Of a DNA stretch of 64,000 bases, positions 8,381-18,600 are shown in pieces. The notes beneath the pieces are model-generated. The model made no database searches. It had not been told where the DNA came from and saw only the letters and a program-made list of their open reading frames with translations. The stretch spans positions 43,763 through 107,762 of IMG/VR virus record IMGVR_UViG_3300028287_000410; one strand, written 5' to 3'. The DNA is from a virus. Position numbers and translations under genes: made by a program. How positions within the stretch are numbered: position 1 is the stretch's first letter; each line of letters starts with the position of its first letter.

Positions 8381-9935
8381 CAGTATCCAACTCCTGCTGA
8401 TTAACGTGAAATCCGTTATCTTCTAGTTCTTTTAATAGTCTGTCATCAAACTCACCATCCCAGTCATCGCCTGCTTCTGGAGTCCAATCTAGTAATGGTG
8501 CCATCTCAGGGAATACATCTCTGAAGTTTGTATCTCTGATAGCATCCATCTTTTCAATATATTCGATAAATTCTGGCATACGTTCACGTGACCAGTCGCC
8601 GCTTGTCATAAATGATATCATACCGCGTAGACGCTTCACACCATAAGCAGCATGTAACCACTCATCTTTTCTTACTTGTGATTCAGTTACACCATCGCAT
8701 TTTTCCCAGTTCTCTTCTAACCATTCGATAAATGTATCGAACTTAGCCGCACACATTTGCTTGAACCAGTTAGGAAGAACTTTGACGTTTAGATGTGGTG
8801 GGTGATAAACAAAGTGATAGTTAATCATGCCTGCGCCCAAAGGCCATAAGTTAATTTTCTTAAAGTTTTGTTCAATTTTCCACTTGACAAAATCAGGAAG
8901 ATAGTATATGTTTAGTGCTTGTACAGCACAGGCTACTGTAACTTCTACGTTAGGACCTGTATTGTCTAGCACATGAAACATATCTACAGTATGTTGCCAA
9001 GTTGATGGGAAACGAATGTAATCATTCATCTCGCCGATTGAATCAACTGAATAATGAAAACGTACACGCTTGAATAGTTTCCATAAGTCGAACAAACGCT
9101 GTGGCATCTCTAAGCCATTGGAGTTATAGCGTAGTTCGATCTGTGGAGCGTATCCTCTACGAACAACTTCTTCAAGTAGAGTGTAATGCTCTTCAATAAT
9201 TGTTGCTTCACCACCAGCAAAGTATAGTTGCTTCATGTGTGGGATTTGCTCATACAATTGTTCCCAGAATGCTTCATTCTTTTTATGCCAGTTGTAACTC
9301 GCGCCATCAATCTGACCTTTGTTGCCCCACTGCATTGTTTCTTTCAGTGATTCGTTTTCAATAGTTGGATGTAATTTAAGCCAATCTTTAACCCACATTG
9401 AACTATCGTGCGGTGAACACATAATACATTTCAAGTTACATTTTGAACCAAGACGTAAATCTAAGTATCTGATCTTCGGAGGGATTTCACCTTCGTCAGA
9501 TGTCTCATCGATGATTTGTTCCATATCTACTCGGCGTGACCAGTACTCAGTTTCCCAAAAACGCTTAGACATATGACCAGCATCTTCTTCGTTGTAGCAT
9601 TTAATACACGACGGCGGTTTTTTATTATTAAGCATCTGCTTTCGAACATTTTTCATGTAATCATTATTCCATGATGACATTAAATCTGTATGGTTCAAGT
9701 TTGCAGGTTTACCATCTGCATTCTTTAGAACTCCTACTTCACCGCCATGTTCTTTATCATTCGTTGGTCCAACAGAACTCGCATTCGCTGTACAACAAAC
9801 TCGCATATGCCCATTTGGACGAGTAGACAAGTGTACCCATGGTAGTAAACAAAATGTATCGCTAGGTGCGTATGGCACTCGCTTACGAAACTCTGCTAAA
9901 TTCTTATTAAGTTCTTCTGATTTGTTGTCGGACAT
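8373..9935 (-). CDS. twitch-domain radical SAM protein
   Basis: A 520-residue member of the twitch radical SAM group. From the chosen start: C29 in FCLLPW, C47-C48, C110xxC113, then the radical SAM cysteines C166, C170, C173 (CNLKCIMC). The GGEP position reads AGGEATI, a Pro-to-Ala change. The tail is acidic (WTPEAGDDWDGEFDD). The frame is open to an ATG at 10091, but that start would overrun the preceding gene by 125 bases. The ATG at 9935 has GGAG five bases ahead of it and leaves a 31-base gap, so I chose it. A late-promoter-like octamer lies 29 bases before this start. The substrate is unknown. Confidence 0.87.
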   Translation of the reverse strand: MSDNKSEELNKNLAEFRKRVPYAPSDTFCLLPWVHLSTRPNGHMRVCCTANASSVGPTNDKEHGGEVGVLKNADGKPANLNHTDLMSSWNNDYMKNVRKQMLNNKKPPSCIKCYNEEDAGHMSKRFWETEYWSRRVDMEQIIDETSDEGEIPPKIRYLDLRLGSKCNLKCIMCSPHDSSMWVKDWLKLHPTIENESLKETMQWGNKGQIDGASYNWHKKNEAFWEQLYEQIPHMKQLYFAGGEATIIEEHYTLLEEVVRRGYAPQIELRYNSNGLEMPQRLFDLWKLFKRVRFHYSVDSIGEMNDYIRFPSTWQHTVDMFHVLDNTGPNVEVTVACAVQALNIYYLPDFVKWKIEQNFKKINLWPLGAGMINYHFVYHPPHLNVKVLPNWFKQMCAAKFDTFIEWLEENWEKCDGVTESQVRKDEWLHAAYGVKRLRGMISFMTSGDWSRERMPEFIEYIEKMDAIRDTNFRDVFPEMAPLLDWTPEAGDDWDGEFDDRLLKELEDNGFHVNQQELDTDD

Positions 9936-9963
9936 ATTAACTCCAATACTTTGATTATGTACG

Positions 9964-9971
9964 TATTTATC
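9964..9971 (-). promoter_or_regulatory. late-promoter-like octamer GATAAATA
   Basis: On the minus strand GATAAATA, one base off the T4 late consensus TATAAATA, lies 29 bases before the ATG at 9935. The same spacing recurs at three other genes here. It overlaps the 3' end of the upstream radical SAM gene, so it could be an internal late promoter in the operon. Confidence 0.45.
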
Positions 9972-10983
9972 TTTTAGTTTTAGCTGTCTCAATGTCAGCA
10001 ATACAACTGCACCAATCCCATTTACAGACTGTAGGTTCCACTGGGAATAGTATATCATGTGGGAAATCAATATGACCGTGACTACATTCATGATTACAAC
10101 TGCTTCCAGATGTTACATTTCCGTCCATTGTAATCACAATCGTTTCAAGTCCGATATTACATTTCCAACCCTTCCAAGTATTTTTACCTGTGCGCATTAG
10201 TTCGTTTGGTGTTACTTCTACGGTCTCTTTATTATTCTTAAATTTTAACCTTTTAGCAAACATGTTTTTTTGTTCATCGTCTGATAAATTGTTGATTGTC
10301 CAAACAGGTATATCATCAAATTTAAGTATATCGTCTAGATATTCGTTGTCGTATTTGAATGTCTCATGTGAACCTAAAGTCTTGCGTAAAGTTTTAATTA
10401 TCACACTATTGCATTTAGAATTGTTATAAAAATATTCTGCGGCTTCTCTACATTTATCAAGATGTAATGGATAGAGACATACTTGTATCGTATGAAATAC
10501 TCCGTGTTCTCTAAGAATACTTGACACATCACAAATATGATTTATGTCTGCACTTTCTGGGTGATAACTTATAACAATATCATCTAAGAACGGTGACGCT
10601 TTTGCCCACCAATTTAAAGTTCTTGACCCATTAGTTAATACACGAATTCTGTTATCAGGATCATATTCTTTGAGTCTTGAAATGAAAGGTATAAAATCTT
10701 TCCATACAGTTGGCTCACCGCCTAGCAAGTTCCATAACAATTGCTTGCCTAAACTTTTATAATGTATAGTTGCAACTCTGCAAAACTCTAATGCAGTATC
10801 TATGGACTTCCATTGCACACTACCATCATTAGCATAATCGTCACAATATGTACAGCTATAGTTACATACATTTCCCATATTCCAATCAATCGTAACAAAA
10901 TCAACATCGGACGAACTCACTAGTTCGTCATACTGATTAAGTAGACTGGTATCTGGTTCTGTAATAAACTTTATTTCTTGCAT
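9967..10983 (-). CDS. radical SAM protein, GWxC C-terminal type
   Basis: A 338-residue radical SAM enzyme with C40, C44, C47 (CNYSCTYC) and LGGEPTVW. The C-terminal part shows WKGWKCNIG, a DGNVTSGSSC turn and an HECSHGHIDF stretch, then VCKWDWCSC. These extra cysteines may hold a second cluster. The same elements occur in the protein at 1526-2701, so the two are probably paralogs. There is no N-terminal twitch region. Its ATG overlaps the stop of the preceding gene as TAATG, and it is followed by the twitch gene at 8373-9935. In both places a GWxC-type gene, a twitch-type gene and an NGDP-type gene lie close together, which suggests duplication of a set. Confidence 0.83.
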   Translation of the reverse strand: MQEIKFITEPDTSLLNQYDELVSSSDVDFVTIDWNMGNVCNYSCTYCDDYANDGSVQWKSIDTALEFCRVATIHYKSLGKQLLWNLLGGEPTVWKDFIPFISRLKEYDPDNRIRVLTNGSRTLNWWAKASPFLDDIVISYHPESADINHICDVSSILREHGVFHTIQVCLYPLHLDKCREAAEYFYNNSKCNSVIIKTLRKTLGSHETFKYDNEYLDDILKFDDIPVWTINNLSDDEQKNMFAKRLKFKNNKETVEVTPNELMRTGKNTWKGWKCNIGLETIVITMDGNVTSGSSCNHECSHGHIDFPHDILFPVEPTVCKWDWCSCIADIETAKTKR

Positions 10984-12071
10984 TATTTGAACTGTTCAGC
11001 AAACGCATCAAACTCTTTACCGCACTTTTGAGAACATACCATCGGCTTACCAGTATGTGTATTAGGTTTACCCCAACTGTCAACCAAGTTCTTAGAAAAA
11101 TAATCATTCTCTAGTACTGCTTTAAGGCCATGTGCCTTAGCATCGAATGCATCTTTGCCGCCACTCTGCTGAATTAGTTCCCACACTTGGTTTTGACCAG
11201 GCTTCTGCCACCACTTATACATGTTACCTGCAACCCAACAACAAGGTAGCACAAGACCTTCTGCACTCAAATACATATTCTTTTCTTTAGCAACCTTACA
11301 GCTAATCTCTACATTATCAAAATATTGTTCTAATGAACCATGCTTTTCTTTCAGTTCAGTAATCTTATCTAATGCTTTGTTCTGATACTTAACTTCTTTT
11401 GGCTTCGCAAGTAACTGTTGCTTTTCACCTTTTCGGTTCATAGCTTGATGTTCCTCTTTGCCTGCTACTTTCATAGTAGAAAAGAAACGCCCAGTCTTCT
11501 TTGGAATAAACTTACGAAAGCCTACTTTCTCAGCAAGCGCACGTGCCTCTTCTACTTGATGTTCATTGTGTTCAAAGATTAAGTAATCCCATTCTGCTTT
11601 ACCACCTGCTTCGATAAATGCAAGCGCATTTTCCCAAGCGATATCCCAGTTAACACCCTGACGATATAAGTGATTAGTATCACCTAGTCCGTCAAATGAA
11701 AACTTTAGATAACTCCAGTTACCAAGTGTCTTTGCAAGTTCGCGCCACCAATCGGGCTTCTTAGCGCCTGCATTAGTATTCATACCAAGAGTAAGCTCTT
11801 TCTTACATGAACGGAAATACTGAAATACTTCTAGTGTATCTTTAGCAACGATAGGGTCACCAAAGTTACCACACATATAAATTCTGTCAAGTTGCTTGAC
11901 AAACTCTGGTGGCATAATTCGTCGTACATCTTCAAGCGACAATTCATGCAACCCTAGATTTGGATTGTCTGCTCCGCCATTTTGATTTCTATCACACATA
12001 GGACATGTCGCTTGGCACTTCTCTGTGATTTCTAAATGAACAACTCTTACGTCTTCATATCCGTATATCAT
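10983..12071 (-). CDS. radical SAM protein with C-terminal SPASM-like cysteines
   Basis: A 362-residue enzyme paralogous to that at 4118-5353. The cluster cysteines are C19, C23, C26 (EKCQATCPMC). The GGEP motif is replaced by CGNFGDPIV. The C-terminal half has SAEGLVLPCCWVAGNMY and ends with a CSQKCGKEFD block, as in the paralog (CGKTCGKELD). A lysine-rich stretch at residues about 205-240 again separates barrel and tail. SPASM-type tails are usual in enzymes that modify peptides, which is only a hint here. It overlaps the 3' end of its own start-side neighbour by 17 bases, consistent with coupled translation. Confidence 0.85.
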   Translation of the reverse strand: MIYGYEDVRVVHLEITEKCQATCPMCDRNQNGGADNPNLGLHELSLEDVRRIMPPEFVKQLDRIYMCGNFGDPIVAKDTLEVFQYFRSCKKELTLGMNTNAGAKKPDWWRELAKTLGNWSYLKFSFDGLGDTNHLYRQGVNWDIAWENALAFIEAGGKAEWDYLIFEHNEHQVEEARALAEKVGFRKFIPKKTGRFFSTMKVAGKEEHQAMNRKGEKQQLLAKPKEVKYQNKALDKITELKEKHGSLEQYFDNVEISCKVAKEKNMYLSAEGLVLPCCWVAGNMYKWWQKPGQNQVWELIQQSGGKDAFDAKAHGLKAVLENDYFSKNLVDSWGKPNTHTGKPMVCSQKCGKEFDAFAEQFK

Positions 12072-13266
12072 TGTAATCCTCTTTTATAAAATCCCATATT
12101 TCTGGGACGTAATCCTTAATATGTTGATTTCGAACTTTATCGATAATCTTTGTATGTCTTGCTAAATGAATTGGATCTAATTCGTCTTCGTCTTCATATA
12201 TTTTTTCTAATACAGGCAACACTTTATTTTTAATTTGTGTCCTAGATAAGTCTTCGTGAATATCCATATTCTCTATTAGTTTAATCATAACAGGTATACG
12301 CTTTTTTCGTATAATCTTTGGTATAGATTTACAACTTAATGCTTCTGGATACATCAGTAATTCAGGGCGAATATACACTCCTTTATTATTACTCCATACT
12401 ATAGAATCAATAAGATTGAAAAAGTTGTATGCTTGTATAGTATAGCTTATTTCACCGTACAAAGCAAGGTTGTTATAAGTTATTATATTCTTATTTATTG
12501 ATTTAAATTTTACTGGATGCCTGATGTATTCAACCACCTTATCAATGCCATCGACACTGTAATTAAATGTTATTTGATTGAACTTAGAAATCTTTTCTAT
12601 AAATCTGTTGTTATCATTTGTTAAGTTTGTAGTAAAGTGTATCGGAACATCAAGCATATCACGTTCAATGAGAATGTCAAGAAACTTATCTACTTCTGGC
12701 ATAATAGTTGGTTCACCACCAAGAAACTTAACTCGCTTGCCCTTCTCTGCATTCTCTAATAAGAACTCTATATTCTCTTGTATATCTAATGTGTTTGTAA
12801 CATCGATATTACCAGCGCCCATAATAGATTCCATTATAGCGTTATTCTTTATCTCTTTTTGTAATTGAGAACTACACGCAGGTCCGCACATTCTACATGC
12901 TAGATTACATAAATTACCCGGACGTATATCTAAATCGATAGGAGAACCATACTGATTGCCATTACCTATATTAGGTAAGATATTTTCATCCTGATATAAA
13001 TCGGCAAATCTAGTTCTATCACTTTTTCCGCCACTATCTTCAAGTGAGAAACATTTCACACAAATATCTGGACGTTTGTTATCTAAGAATTCAGTTCTTA
13101 TATTTCTTAGATGCTCATTTGTCCATCTAGTTTTCAAATTAGTTTCAGTATCTGGTGTTGCCACTGAGTGTTCTGTTGTCATACAACATACACGTTCACC
13201 CTCATTGCTATGTACATACATATGTACAAAGGGAGCATAACAGAAATTATTAGGCAACTCAGACAA
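12055..13266 (-). CDS. twitch-domain radical SAM protein, TTG start
   Basis: A 403-residue twitch radical SAM protein. The N-terminal cysteines are C9 (FCYAPF), C27-C28 and C69xxC72. The radical SAM set is C120, C124, C127 (CNLACRMC), with LGGEPTI downstream. The initiation codon appears to be TTG at 13266: it follows directly after the stop of the preceding gene and is preceded by GGGAGA at good distance, and the FCxxPF motif sits at the family's usual distance from this point. A TTG start may lower its expression compared with its neighbours. The C-terminal end (HIKDYVPEIWDFI) matches the DxxPE/FxxVFPE-like tails of the other twitch proteins. Function beyond the enzyme class is unknown. Confidence 0.85.
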   Translation of the reverse strand: MSELPNNFCYAPFVHMYVHSNEGERVCCMTTEHSVATPDTETNLKTRWTNEHLRNIRTEFLDNKRPDICVKCFSLEDSGGKSDRTRFADLYQDENILPNIGNGNQYGSPIDLDIRPGNLCNLACRMCGPACSSQLQKEIKNNAIMESIMGAGNIDVTNTLDIQENIEFLLENAEKGKRVKFLGGEPTIMPEVDKFLDILIERDMLDVPIHFTTNLTNDNNRFIEKISKFNQITFNYSVDGIDKVVEYIRHPVKFKSINKNIITYNNLALYGEISYTIQAYNFFNLIDSIVWSNNKGVYIRPELLMYPEALSCKSIPKIIRKKRIPVMIKLIENMDIHEDLSRTQIKNKVLPVLEKIYEDEDELDPIHLARHTKIIDKVRNQHIKDYVPEIWDFIKEDYNDIRI

Positions 13267-14676
13267 TTATTTTCTCCCGATTACCATATATCTATCATAC
13301 TTTTCCAAGTTAAGTGTGCCTTTGAAGATTATTTCTGAAAGATTTAGTTTTTCTACCCAATCTTTCTCACTTGAAATTACGTTTACAACAGTTTCATCAT
13401 CATGCTCTACAAAGTTATTGTTTTGCATAATGACAAGAGTTCCTTTTGGGATACCAGAGAACCATTCATCAAAATTTTCAATGTGTTCGCAACTAGTATT
13501 TATTACACATGTAGGAGCATCAATCTCATGTAGCGTTTCAGTCCGTTCAAATGTAGTGGCATCGCTGTACTTGTAATGATTGATTGGAAGAGTTTGTGGT
13601 TCATACTTTAATCCACGTACATCATTTACAAAACTCTTAAAGCGCATACCGTCCATGATGTATTCTTTGTTTAGTGTGTCTGCTGGATTATCCGTGCTTG
13701 GGTCCATGTCGAAACTATACACATGTTTGATATTTTTAACTCTTTCAAACAATAATGCGCTCAATACACCATACCAACCTGCACAAACATATACGTTTTC
13801 GCCCAAATCAAGTTCTAGTGCATTTACCATATCAACTAACCAAGCCTTTGAACGCAATTGTCCACGTGAGAATGCATCAGTCAATGCTTGTCCTTCGAAA
13901 CGATTAATCATTTTTTTCATGTTAGTTGGGATAATGAATTTGTTCCCTGTAATGAAATCAACTGTTTCTGCTATCTTCGTTTTCATCAGCGTATTAGATT
14001 TAAGTAAAGCAATCTCTGCACAGTCTGGATTGATAGCTTGTATCACTTTAAACAGCAAGAATAAATCTGGCTCTGCTTCAACTGCAACGATATTCTTTAA
14101 CGCATCTAAGATTTCTTCTGTCGGGTCTGGCAATGAAGATACTAATCTGAATAGAAGCTCTGTCTGTAACATGACGAAACGATTAGTCCCACATGCATTC
14201 TTTAATGCACCAAGTGCCTCACTCTCTCCCAATGCACGTTCAATCACATTGAATAGAACAAAGATGTTATCACGTGAGAATTCGCCGTCGCCACATGTGA
14301 TGTTCTTTAGGTTATCAATGAAGTCTGTTTCATCTGGGTACATGCCATGTAGAACTCTGAATACAAGATATAGCTTTTGTCTGTCTGGTGTGTCAACTGC
14401 CATAAAGTTTCGTAGAGCATCTAGTGCATCATCATCCTGAGAAATAATATTGATTACTTTGAATAGAACAAATACGTTATCATCCTCTGTACGTTCATAC
14501 ACAAGGTTCATTAGCGCACGAATTGTTTCACTGTATTCTCTGCCCAAGAGTACTTGTGCAAGTGTAAAAATACTACTAAGCTCTTCTGTGTTTACTACTC
14601 GTTCTAATTCTTTTATATGAGGGTATGTTTCACCGTATAATAAACTTAGCCTGTCTGCGATTTGATATGGTTTCAT
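13267..14676 (-). CDS. helical-repeat protein with C-terminal methyltransferase-like domain
   Basis: A 469-residue two-part protein. Residues about 25-235 consist of roughly five degenerate 40-residue helical units, each with an FVLFKVI-like helix followed by an ALDALRN/ALKN-like helix, which looks like a binding solenoid. Residues about 290-469 form a Rossmann-like domain: NVYVCAGWYGVLSALLF as glycine loop, SFDMDP as acidic strand end, and a late CEHIENFDEW and GTLVIMQNN block, as in class I SAM-dependent methyltransferases. The C-terminal domain resembles the protein encoded next at 14676-15608. The start has AGGA ahead and overlaps the upstream stop as TAATG. Methyl transfer is likely but not proven. 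The acceptor is unknown. Confidence 0.6.
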   Translation of the reverse strand: MKPYQIADRLSLLYGETYPHIKELERVVNTEELSSIFTLAQVLLGREYSETIRALMNLVYERTEDDNVFVLFKVINIISQDDDALDALRNFMAVDTPDRQKLYLVFRVLHGMYPDETDFIDNLKNITCGDGEFSRDNIFVLFNVIERALGESEALGALKNACGTNRFVMLQTELLFRLVSSLPDPTEEILDALKNIVAVEAEPDLFLLFKVIQAINPDCAEIALLKSNTLMKTKIAETVDFITGNKFIIPTNMKKMINRFEGQALTDAFSRGQLRSKAWLVDMVNALELDLGENVYVCAGWYGVLSALLFERVKNIKHVYSFDMDPSTDNPADTLNKEYIMDGMRFKSFVNDVRGLKYEPQTLPINHYKYSDATTFERTETLHEIDAPTCVINTSCEHIENFDEWFSGIPKGTLVIMQNNNFVEHDDETVVNVISSEKDWVEKLNLSEIIFKGTLNLEKYDRYMVIGRK

Positions 14677-15608
14677 TATCTGTATCCTATCTTTAAGTAG
14701 TATTGTTTTTCACCGTATGTGATAACACCTGTATATAATTCAAAACTCATAGGGAATTGTTTATTGAAGTTTTGTGAACTTGCAAAAGGTTTCGGCACAT
14801 CACCTGTTTCACCAACTAACACAAGTCTACGCATGTCTGGAATCATCTTGTACCAATCTTTATAGTTCTTCAAGTAACTAATATTAGTATTGATTAATGT
14901 TCCGGGTATCTCTACGAATGGATCGCTTAAATCGCCGTTCTGCAATTGTGTGATAAATGTATGCTCATCATATCCGATATTGAATAAGTCCAGTGTTGTT
15001 GCTTTGAAGCGCCAATCTGCTAGTAATTCTTTACTCATCATCTCATCTGCCAGAAATTGACAAACGCCATTAATATCAAATGAACGAATATTTTCAAATC
15101 GTAATCTAGTATCGAATAACATCGCTGGAAGGATCCCCATACCACCACCAAGAACATATATTGCACCAAGATACATTTCACCGAACGCATGTTGCATCTG
15201 TTGTGTAATCCAACTGTACACTTTTGCATTCTCTTTATTAACGAAAGATGAAATATCAACGTTTGGGTATGAGTAAATGATTTCTTTTAGTCTGTCTGTT
15301 AGCTTATCATCAATTGGCGGAGTAATATGAGTCAAGAAGTCCATTGCTTGTCGATAGTTACCCAGTTGCTGTGCCACGTTCTCTTTTGAGTATGTTACTG
15401 CCATATCTTGATAATCATAATCAAGTTTTGCTAACGGCTTTTCACGTCTACGACTAACACGCTTGTAATTGATTGTTTCAGTAATCTCTGGTTCTTCTTC
15501 CAGTTCTTCTTGTTCAATCAAATCTGCTACGCCAACTTCATCATACAATTCATCATTCTTTTTGATGTTTGCCGCTCTGCGATTTCTACGATCACGTATA
15601 TTACTCAT
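14676..15608 (-). CDS. methyltransferase-like protein
   Basis: A 310-residue protein with a very charged N-terminus (residues 1-60, many Arg, Lys and Glu) and a C-terminal Rossmann-like domain. The glycine-rich loop is AIYVLGGGMGILPAMLFD and the acidic position is RSFDING. Both align by eye with the C-terminal domain of the neighbouring 469-residue protein, including a TLINTNISYLKNYKDWY block matching its VINTSCEHIENFDEWF. The open frame starts with TTG at 15623, but I chose the ATG at 15608: GAGGAA precedes it and it overlaps the stop of the upstream gene (ATGAGTAA). A class I methyltransferase fold is likely. The substrate is unknown. Confidence 0.57.
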   Translation of the reverse strand: MSNIRDRRNRRAANIKKNDELYDEVGVADLIEQEELEEEPEITETINYKRVSRRREKPLAKLDYDYQDMAVTYSKENVAQQLGNYRQAMDFLTHITPPIDDKLTDRLKEIIYSYPNVDISSFVNKENAKVYSWITQQMQHAFGEMYLGAIYVLGGGMGILPAMLFDTRLRFENIRSFDINGVCQFLADEMMSKELLADWRFKATTLDLFNIGYDEHTFITQLQNGDLSDPFVEIPGTLINTNISYLKNYKDWYKMIPDMRRLVLVGETGDVPKPFASSQNFNKQFPMSFELYTGVITYGEKQYYLKIGYR

Positions 15609-18600
15609 TGTTTTGTTCCTCAAATTTTTCTGCTAGCCATTCAAAATCATTAATCTTACCTAGCATTTCATCATTATCTGCATGTTTAGTCCCCCAAGCA
15701 CGTCCAGCATTAGCTCCTGCAATTGCGTATGTTCCGAACTCTCTATCAACTCCTTTAGTACACCATGCTTCTAAGCGTTCATCATCTTCATCTTGCTTAT
15801 TACGATGAATGATACTAGATGCAAGTTTAGTACACTCACGGAAAGCAGACTTCCAAGTATTGAATGGGTCTGTATTGAATGCTGTATAGTTAGCTGGTGT
15901 TGGCATTGGCTTGAACTTCTCAGAGATAGACGTTGTAAAGTCAATACGCCAATCTTTTGCATCACGCAATAACTGTGTTGGGAATAGTTTCAGACCACCA
16001 TAACCATAAATCAAATCATTCACTGGGTTCTTAGACTTCCAAGTATGCACCGTGTCTTCATCCCATACACTTGGGAAGTATTCAAAGTTAAACTCTTCTA
16101 GCAACAATGCATCAGCGTCAATTACATAAAACATGCGAGTGTCAGCTAAGTTTGCGGCTGCTTGGTGAGCATTAAAAATACCTTTAACTCCGTGTACACG
16201 CTTTGCATGTGGTACACGCTCTAATAGTTTAGCATAATGTTCGTCTGCAAGTTTCTCTTGGTAACTCAACATGATAACATCATACGGAATATCTCTTGTT
16301 GCTGCTTTGGCTTTCTTAACTGGTTTCTTATTCTTAAAGTTCATCTTGCGTAACTTATCTGCGTCTGGCTTTAATTCTTTAATAGCACTTGCTGGAATAA
16401 GTTTTAGACCACCGAACTGGTGAATGTATCCTGTATAAGGACTTTCTTTAGGCCATAGATGAAAGTGTGATTTATGGTGACGATCAACATAAAACGTTCT
16501 ATCAAAGTCATCAATCATTTCTACGTCATTGTCTAATGCCCAGAAATAACCAGTCTTTGTCATCTTTGCAGCTTTCTGATATGCTGCTGCTAAATCAGAT
16601 GCATCGATAACATCAATGTTCTTATGTTCTGTGAACTTTGCAGTGTTCTCTGAATACATACCTTCATCAAAATAGAATGCAGGATGCCCAGTAACACGTG
16701 ATGCTACTTGATCTACACGAATGATATTCTTAAATCTATCGAATGAGAAATCATCTTCACTTGGATTGAATTGCTCAAGATGCGGTCTGTGTACAAGATA
16801 TACACCTGCATCTGCTTCGCCTTCACTCTTAAACGCAAATACGTTTTCAATACTATGGATGTCTGGATAGTAGTCAAAATCAAATTCATCTACTAGTTCT
16901 ACAACTGTATCTACAACCCAATAGAATACATGCTTCTTAGCTTGCGTATACGCTTTATATGGGTCACGTGTGTAATACTTTTTGATATTGTGCTTATCTG
17001 GGATACGTGCTACAACTTCATCATGATAGATAACATTCTCTGGATGATAGTCTACGTTAGATAGAGCAAGTCCGCCATGTCCCAACTCTACTCCCTTGCG
17101 AGATGTAAACTTCCAAATATGAGTAGGGCCAGTGTCATACAAGTCTGGATAGAAATCATCAATCGTAGTATCTGTTAATTGTAAGTCCGGGTTAACCATC
17201 CAGAATATGTTAGATGTTGCAAGCGTAACTGCTTCTTCAACTGTACGTGCTTCAATGCGTTCTGGCGAAGTTAGTTTACCGACAACTTGGTCAACATCTT
17301 TTTGTTTGTCTAAGTCTGCATTATACGGCACTAGACGTACACCATTGCGCACTGTCTTACCGCTTGATAATTCTACATCAAAATTATGAATGTATGTTCT
17401 ATCATATAGTGGAGGAATATAGTCTGTTATAGCATCTGATACGTCAGTGTGTACCATCCAAACCATTTCAGTATCACAATTCTTAATGGTGTTCAAATCT
17501 AACAAATCATTTACTATAGCTACATCATAGCGTTCTGGTTTAATTGCGGTTGTCTCTTGATACAATGCTTTGCGTCTGAAGTCGAACCTTTGATATTTTC
17601 GTTCTTCAAACAAATCATAATCTTTTCTAAATAGACCTACCCCATGATATTCTAGTGCATTATCCTCCCAGTCAGTTTTTTGCCACACAACAATCTGTTG
17701 GCGACCTTCTTCTGTCATAGAGAATTCAAACTCGTAATCAAAGTTAAAATCAGTTACCGTTGTATCACTTGTAATTACATAATAGTAGCTGTATGCTGAA
17801 TTCGCTTGTGCATACTCATGTAATTCAACCATTGTATCTACTGATACTTCTTGTATGCGCGAAAATCTTGATCTTAATTCTATAAGATTTTGCTGTCCAA
17901 AGCCACGATCCCAGAAAAAGATATCGTAATCGGGGACTTTTGCTGCTACTATATCGTGGAACTTTAGATTGTATTTGTCATACTCACTAGCAACAAATAC
18001 AACACCTTTTTCAAATATATGTGCGCTTGCTAAATCATACAAGTCAGGATAGAAGTCAAAGTTCTCTACCAATTGGACTGCTAGATCAACAATAACAAAA
18101 GGGTAAGTTTTTAAATTATTCAGTCCGCTCTTCAAGGTACTTGCTTGTACAATCAGTGTTTCTTTTAGTTTGCCGATAACGTCTTGTACATCTTTTTGCT
18201 TATCTGTGTCTGCATGTTTAGGAACAAGACGAATACCATTACGTACTGTCTTGCCATTTGCTGTCTTTACTTGAAAATTATGAATGAACTCACGATCATA
18301 CGAGAACGGATAAAACTCTGTTATGAAATCTTCAACATCTTCGTGTATCAACCAATACATATCTGCATCAACTGAGTGATTTAGATTATGCATATCAGTA
18401 GTACGAATTACAGGGAACTCTAAGTCACGTGCAACGGGATCTTTTTCGTATACTGCTTTGCGCCTAAAGTTAAAGATAGCATACTCACGCTCTTTAAACA
18501 TTGGACCATCTTTAGGAAATAGCCCCACACCATGATACTCTCTGACTAATTCTGTCTTTGGATTTTCTTTCTGCCAGACTACAACTTTTTGATTTTCTTT

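Noticed and set aside
9936-10091. N-terminal extension of the radical SAM gene at 8373-9935 to the ATG at 10091
   Set aside because: It would overrun the preceding gene by 125 bases, the residues look random, and GGAG stands before the ATG at 9935.
13580-14440. 286-codon frame on the plus strand opposite the helical-repeat gene
   Set aside because: The minus-strand gene fits the operon with overlaps and a ribosome-binding site. The plus frame is Ser/Phe/Asn-rich antisense sequence.
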